A DNA stretch of 8,078 nucleotides from NCBI GenBank assembly GCA_949948825.1, contig CATLIJ010000105.1, positions 1 through 8,078 of the forward strand, given 5' to 3'. A program made the position numbers and the translations under genes. Numbering within the stretch: the stretch's first letter is position 1; the number at the start of each line of letters is the position of its first letter. Of the stretch, positions 6,077 through 8,078 are shown in pieces. This stretch comes from an uncultured Clostridiaceae bacterium (GTDB lineage: Bacteria; Bacillota; Clostridia; Lachnospirales; Lachnospiraceae). The notes below the pieces were generated by a model that had not been told where the DNA came from, searched no databases, and was given only the letters and a program-made list of their open reading frames with translations.

Positions 6077-7807
6077 TTACACACCTCCGTTGTCCCCATC
6101 CTCCAGAAGGGAATGGCAAAGCTTGGTCAGGGTGGTCTTGGTCTCTGCCGTTGTCTCACCTAAAAGCCCTGCGATCTCCTGAGCTACCATCATCTGTTTA
6201 TGAATGACCTTCTGAGCCAGGTCAATGGTATCCAGTTTTTTCTCATAATCCACCCGGGCCTGTTCTTCCTGTTTGGTAATGTCAATAAATGTGGCAAGAA
6301 CGGCATTTTCTTTTTCTATGTAAACAATATTCTGAAGCGTATCCAGATGGTATTCCGGATAGCTGACCTTTTTGCCGTGAATATTCTGATGCGTGTCAAA
6401 TACCCACTGGAAATCTACCGGATCAATAAACTCATACAGATACATTTTCAGCGCCTCGGAACGGTTTTTGCCAAAATATTTCTCTCCTACTGCTGAATAC
6501 TCCAGAATCTTCATCTCCGAATCCACCAGAAGCACCATGTTGGGGGATGTCTCCATGACCAGATTGGAAAGGGATTCGGACTGCTCATACATATAAGGAA
6601 TGCACATGTTCAGCTCTGCCTTTTTCTGGAACACCGCAATAGCTTTTTCCCGGCAGGTGGGGTATCCGCAGGCGCCGCAGTTTACCTCGTCTTCTGGCCT
6701 GGTTTTTCCGGTCTTTGAAAGAATGTCCCGGATTTGAGCTTCTGTGGGAACCGGGTCTTTGGGAGAATGGTCCTCAAATGTCTTTGCCAGGGAAATGGAG
6801 GAAAGAACAGGCTCTGTCTCCTCCTTTGGCACTGGATTACGGGGAATGGCCTCTTCCATATCCAGCTTTACTTTAAACCGGGAAATGGATTTGTCTGTAA
6901 CAGTCGGGCCTTTGATGCAGCCGCCATAGCACATGTTCATCTCAATAAAGCAGCCGGAGATCTCTCCCCGCAGGATACTGTCGCACAGCTCCATACAGTT
7001 GCTCTCCCCGTGAATATAAAATTTGCGGTAAGAATCATTCTTTGTCCCAGTGGCAACTACTGAGCTGATAACGCCGCTGCTAACCGGGTAAAGCCGGTTG
7101 ATTCTTGGGTCCTTTTCAAAGGGCATATCTTCACAGTCTTCAATGACAATATCCTCCTCGTGGAGCCAGCGGTTTAAGTCATTGAAATTTAATACTGCAT
7201 CAATGCAGTCTTTGTGACGCTCATCCTGAGCCTCCTGTTTTTTGGCAATACAGGGACCTAAAAATACTACTTTTACGTCTTTGCCTAATTCCTGTTTTAA
7301 TAGCTTTCCGTGGGCAATCATGGGAGAAACCACAGGCGCCATATAGGGAATCAGCTGGGGATAGTATTTTTCAATTAGGTCATTGGCGCTGGGGCAGCAA
7401 GTGGTAATAATATTGTCCATTGTATGTTCTTCCAGAAGTCTGGCGTATTCTGCTGTCACCAGGGCAGCGCCTTCCGAGGTCTCCCGCACATCGGTAAATC
7501 CCAGCTTTAACAGAGCGGAACGGACCTGGCCGATGGTATGGTATTTTAACAGGCCCATATAGGCCGGAGCTATGGAAACTACTACTTTTTCGCCTCTTGC
7601 TATGTAGCTTTTTACTTTGCCCAAGTCGCTGATCAGGGTTTTTGCTGACTGGGGACAGATCTGAAGACAGCGGCCGCACAGGACGCAGTTTTCCGGCATG
7701 ATCTCAGCCCGTCCGTCTTTTACCATGATGGCCTTGACTTCGCAGTTGCGGACACATTTATAGCAGTGGCGGCATTTGGTTGCTTTGAAGTCGATGATTG
7801 CTGCCAT
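6077..7807 (-). CDS. Sensory-type [FeFe]-hydrogenase with Fe-S and PAS domains
   Basis: A 576-residue multidomain protein resembling HsfB/HydS-type (group C) hydrogenases, thought to sense H2 or redox state rather than to turn over rapidly. Residues 8-56 are a two-cluster ferredoxin domain (C12, C15, C18, C22 and C41, C44, C47, C51). Residues 70-305 are the H-cluster domain: L1 TTCCPS (C137 in the proton-relay position, C138 a ligand), L2 LGPCIAKKQE (C186) and L3 IEMNMCYGGCIKGP (C293, C297). A Pro/Glu-rich linker follows. Residues 375-405 hold a further [4Fe-4S] motif (C377, C380, C385, C402; CGACGYPTCREKA). Residues 412-515 look like a PAS domain, ending in the typical FIDITKQEE. Residues 515-560 are helical and charged, probably a signalling coiled coil. 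No kinase domain is attached; output probably goes to the adjoining phosphatase. The ATG lies 1 nt after the ferredoxin stop and its GGGGAGG site is inside that gene's end. Confidence 0.92.
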   Translation of the reverse strand: MAAIIDFKATKCRHCYKCVRNCEVKAIMVKDGRAEIMPENCVLCGRCLQICPQSAKTLISDLGKVKSYIARGEKVVVSIAPAYMGLLKYHTIGQVRSALLKLGFTDVRETSEGAALVTAEYARLLEEHTMDNIITTCCPSANDLIEKYYPQLIPYMAPVVSPMIAHGKLLKQELGKDVKVVFLGPCIAKKQEAQDERHKDCIDAVLNFNDLNRWLHEEDIVIEDCEDMPFEKDPRINRLYPVSSGVISSVVATGTKNDSYRKFYIHGESNCMELCDSILRGEISGCFIEMNMCYGGCIKGPTVTDKSISRFKVKLDMEEAIPRNPVPKEETEPVLSSISLAKTFEDHSPKDPVPTEAQIRDILSKTGKTRPEDEVNCGACGYPTCREKAIAVFQKKAELNMCIPYMYEQSESLSNLVMETSPNMVLLVDSEMKILEYSAVGEKYFGKNRSEALKMYLYEFIDPVDFQWVFDTHQNIHGKKVSYPEYHLDTLQNIVYIEKENAVLATFIDITKQEEQARVDYEKKLDTIDLAQKVIHKQMMVAQEIAGLLGETTAETKTTLTKLCHSLLEDGDNGGV

Positions 7808-7808
7808 A

Positions 7809-8048
7809 TCAGAGCCTCCCCTTGATTTCTTTGTTGAAAAATTCTTCGGTGGTCTCTGGAGACAGGGAGAACAGTTCTCCGTCTATGGTTACACAGACTC
7901 CGTTGACGCAGTTGCCGCTGCAGAAGGCGCCGTTTAAGTCTACCTGGTCAGTCAGGTTATTGACTTTTACTAAGGACTGAAGCTTTTGAATGATCTCTCT
8001 GGATCCTTTTAAATGACATGCACTTCCAATACAAATTGATACTCTCAT
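7809..8048 (-). CDS. Small thioredoxin-like [2Fe-2S] ferredoxin (NuoE/HydC-type)
   Basis: A 79-residue soluble electron carrier of the thioredoxin-fold [2Fe-2S] family (NuoE-like, PF01257 group). The ligands are visible as C6-x4-C11 (CIGSAC) and C43-x3-C47 (CSGNC), with an extra Cys at 52. The fold appears complete although shorter than NuoE itself, lacking the N-terminal helical extension, as is usual for the stand-alone forms found with [FeFe]-hydrogenases. It probably carries electrons to or from the adjoining sensor hydrogenase; this partner assignment comes from gene order only. The ATG at 8048 follows GGAGG with a 9-base spacer and overlaps the stop of a probable upstream gene as ATGA. 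The sensor gene begins 1 nt after its stop. Confidence 0.9.
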   Translation of the reverse strand: MRVSICIGSACHLKGSREIIQKLQSLVKVNNLTDQVDLNGAFCSGNCVNGVCVTIDGELFSLSPETTEEFFNKEIKGRL

Positions 8049-8078
8049 GGTTTTGTTCCTCCATTTGAAATATGTTCT
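8045..8078 (-). CDS. 3' end of an unidentified upstream operon gene
   Basis: Ten in-frame codons (EHISNGGTKP) end in a TGA that overlaps the ferredoxin ATG as ATGA, the typical four-base overlap of coupled operon genes. The GGAGG site of the next gene lies within the NGG codons, just as it lies within the NGGV codons at the end of the sensor gene. Too little is visible to name the product. In related clostridial hydrogenase loci an ATPase-domain (anti-sigma-like kinase) gene often stands here, but nothing in these bases shows that. Confidence 0.5.
   Translation of the reverse strand, partial: EHISNGGTKP

Overview
The window reads as a chromosomal segment of an anaerobic Clostridia bacterium, most likely Lachnospiraceae. 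The grounds are strong AGGAGG-type ribosome binding sites, tight operon packing, clostridial-type ribosomal proteins L13 and S9, and a multi-gene [FeFe]-hydrogenase locus of the kind found in fermentative gut Clostridia. The family assignment is an inference from gene content; no 16S or marker search was possible. Every supported gene lies on the minus strand, so transcription runs from high to low coordinates.

Right part (8078 to 3351): a hydrogenase operon that enters from outside the window. In transcription order it holds the tail of an unidentified upstream gene, a small thioredoxin-fold [2Fe-2S] ferredoxin (8048-7809), a sensory-type [FeFe]-hydrogenase with an extra Fe-S domain and a PAS domain (7807-6077), a SpoIIE/PP2C-type serine/threonine phosphatase with an unrecognised C-terminal domain (6076-4895), and a second, probably catalytic group-B-like [FeFe]-hydrogenase (4873-3422). 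The gaps are a 4-nt overlap, 1 nt, 0 nt and 21 nt, and a very strong intrinsic terminator (3402-3351) closes the unit. The simplest reading is an H2- or redox-sensing circuit: the sensor hydrogenase perceives H2 or electron pressure, passes a signal through PAS to the phosphatase, and the phosphatase changes a target protein not visible here. The second hydrogenase is the enzyme made or used alongside it.

Middle (3293 to 1054): rpoN (sigma-54) with a weak candidate promoter, then a separately promoted gene encoding a DUF134 helix-turn-helix domain fused to a NifB/NifX-type metallocluster-binding domain with a His/Cys-rich tail. That gene starts at TTG and has a consensus promoter whose spacer contains a perfect 10-bp palindrome, a candidate operator.

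Left part (979 to 1): a consensus TTGACA-17-TATAAT promoter, a roughly 205-nt untranslated leader with potential secondary structure, then rplM (L13) and rpsI (S9, cut off by the window edge). No mobile element, CRISPR array, tRNA or rRNA was seen. The only stretch above 300 bases without a gene (741-1053) holds the rplM promoter and leader.
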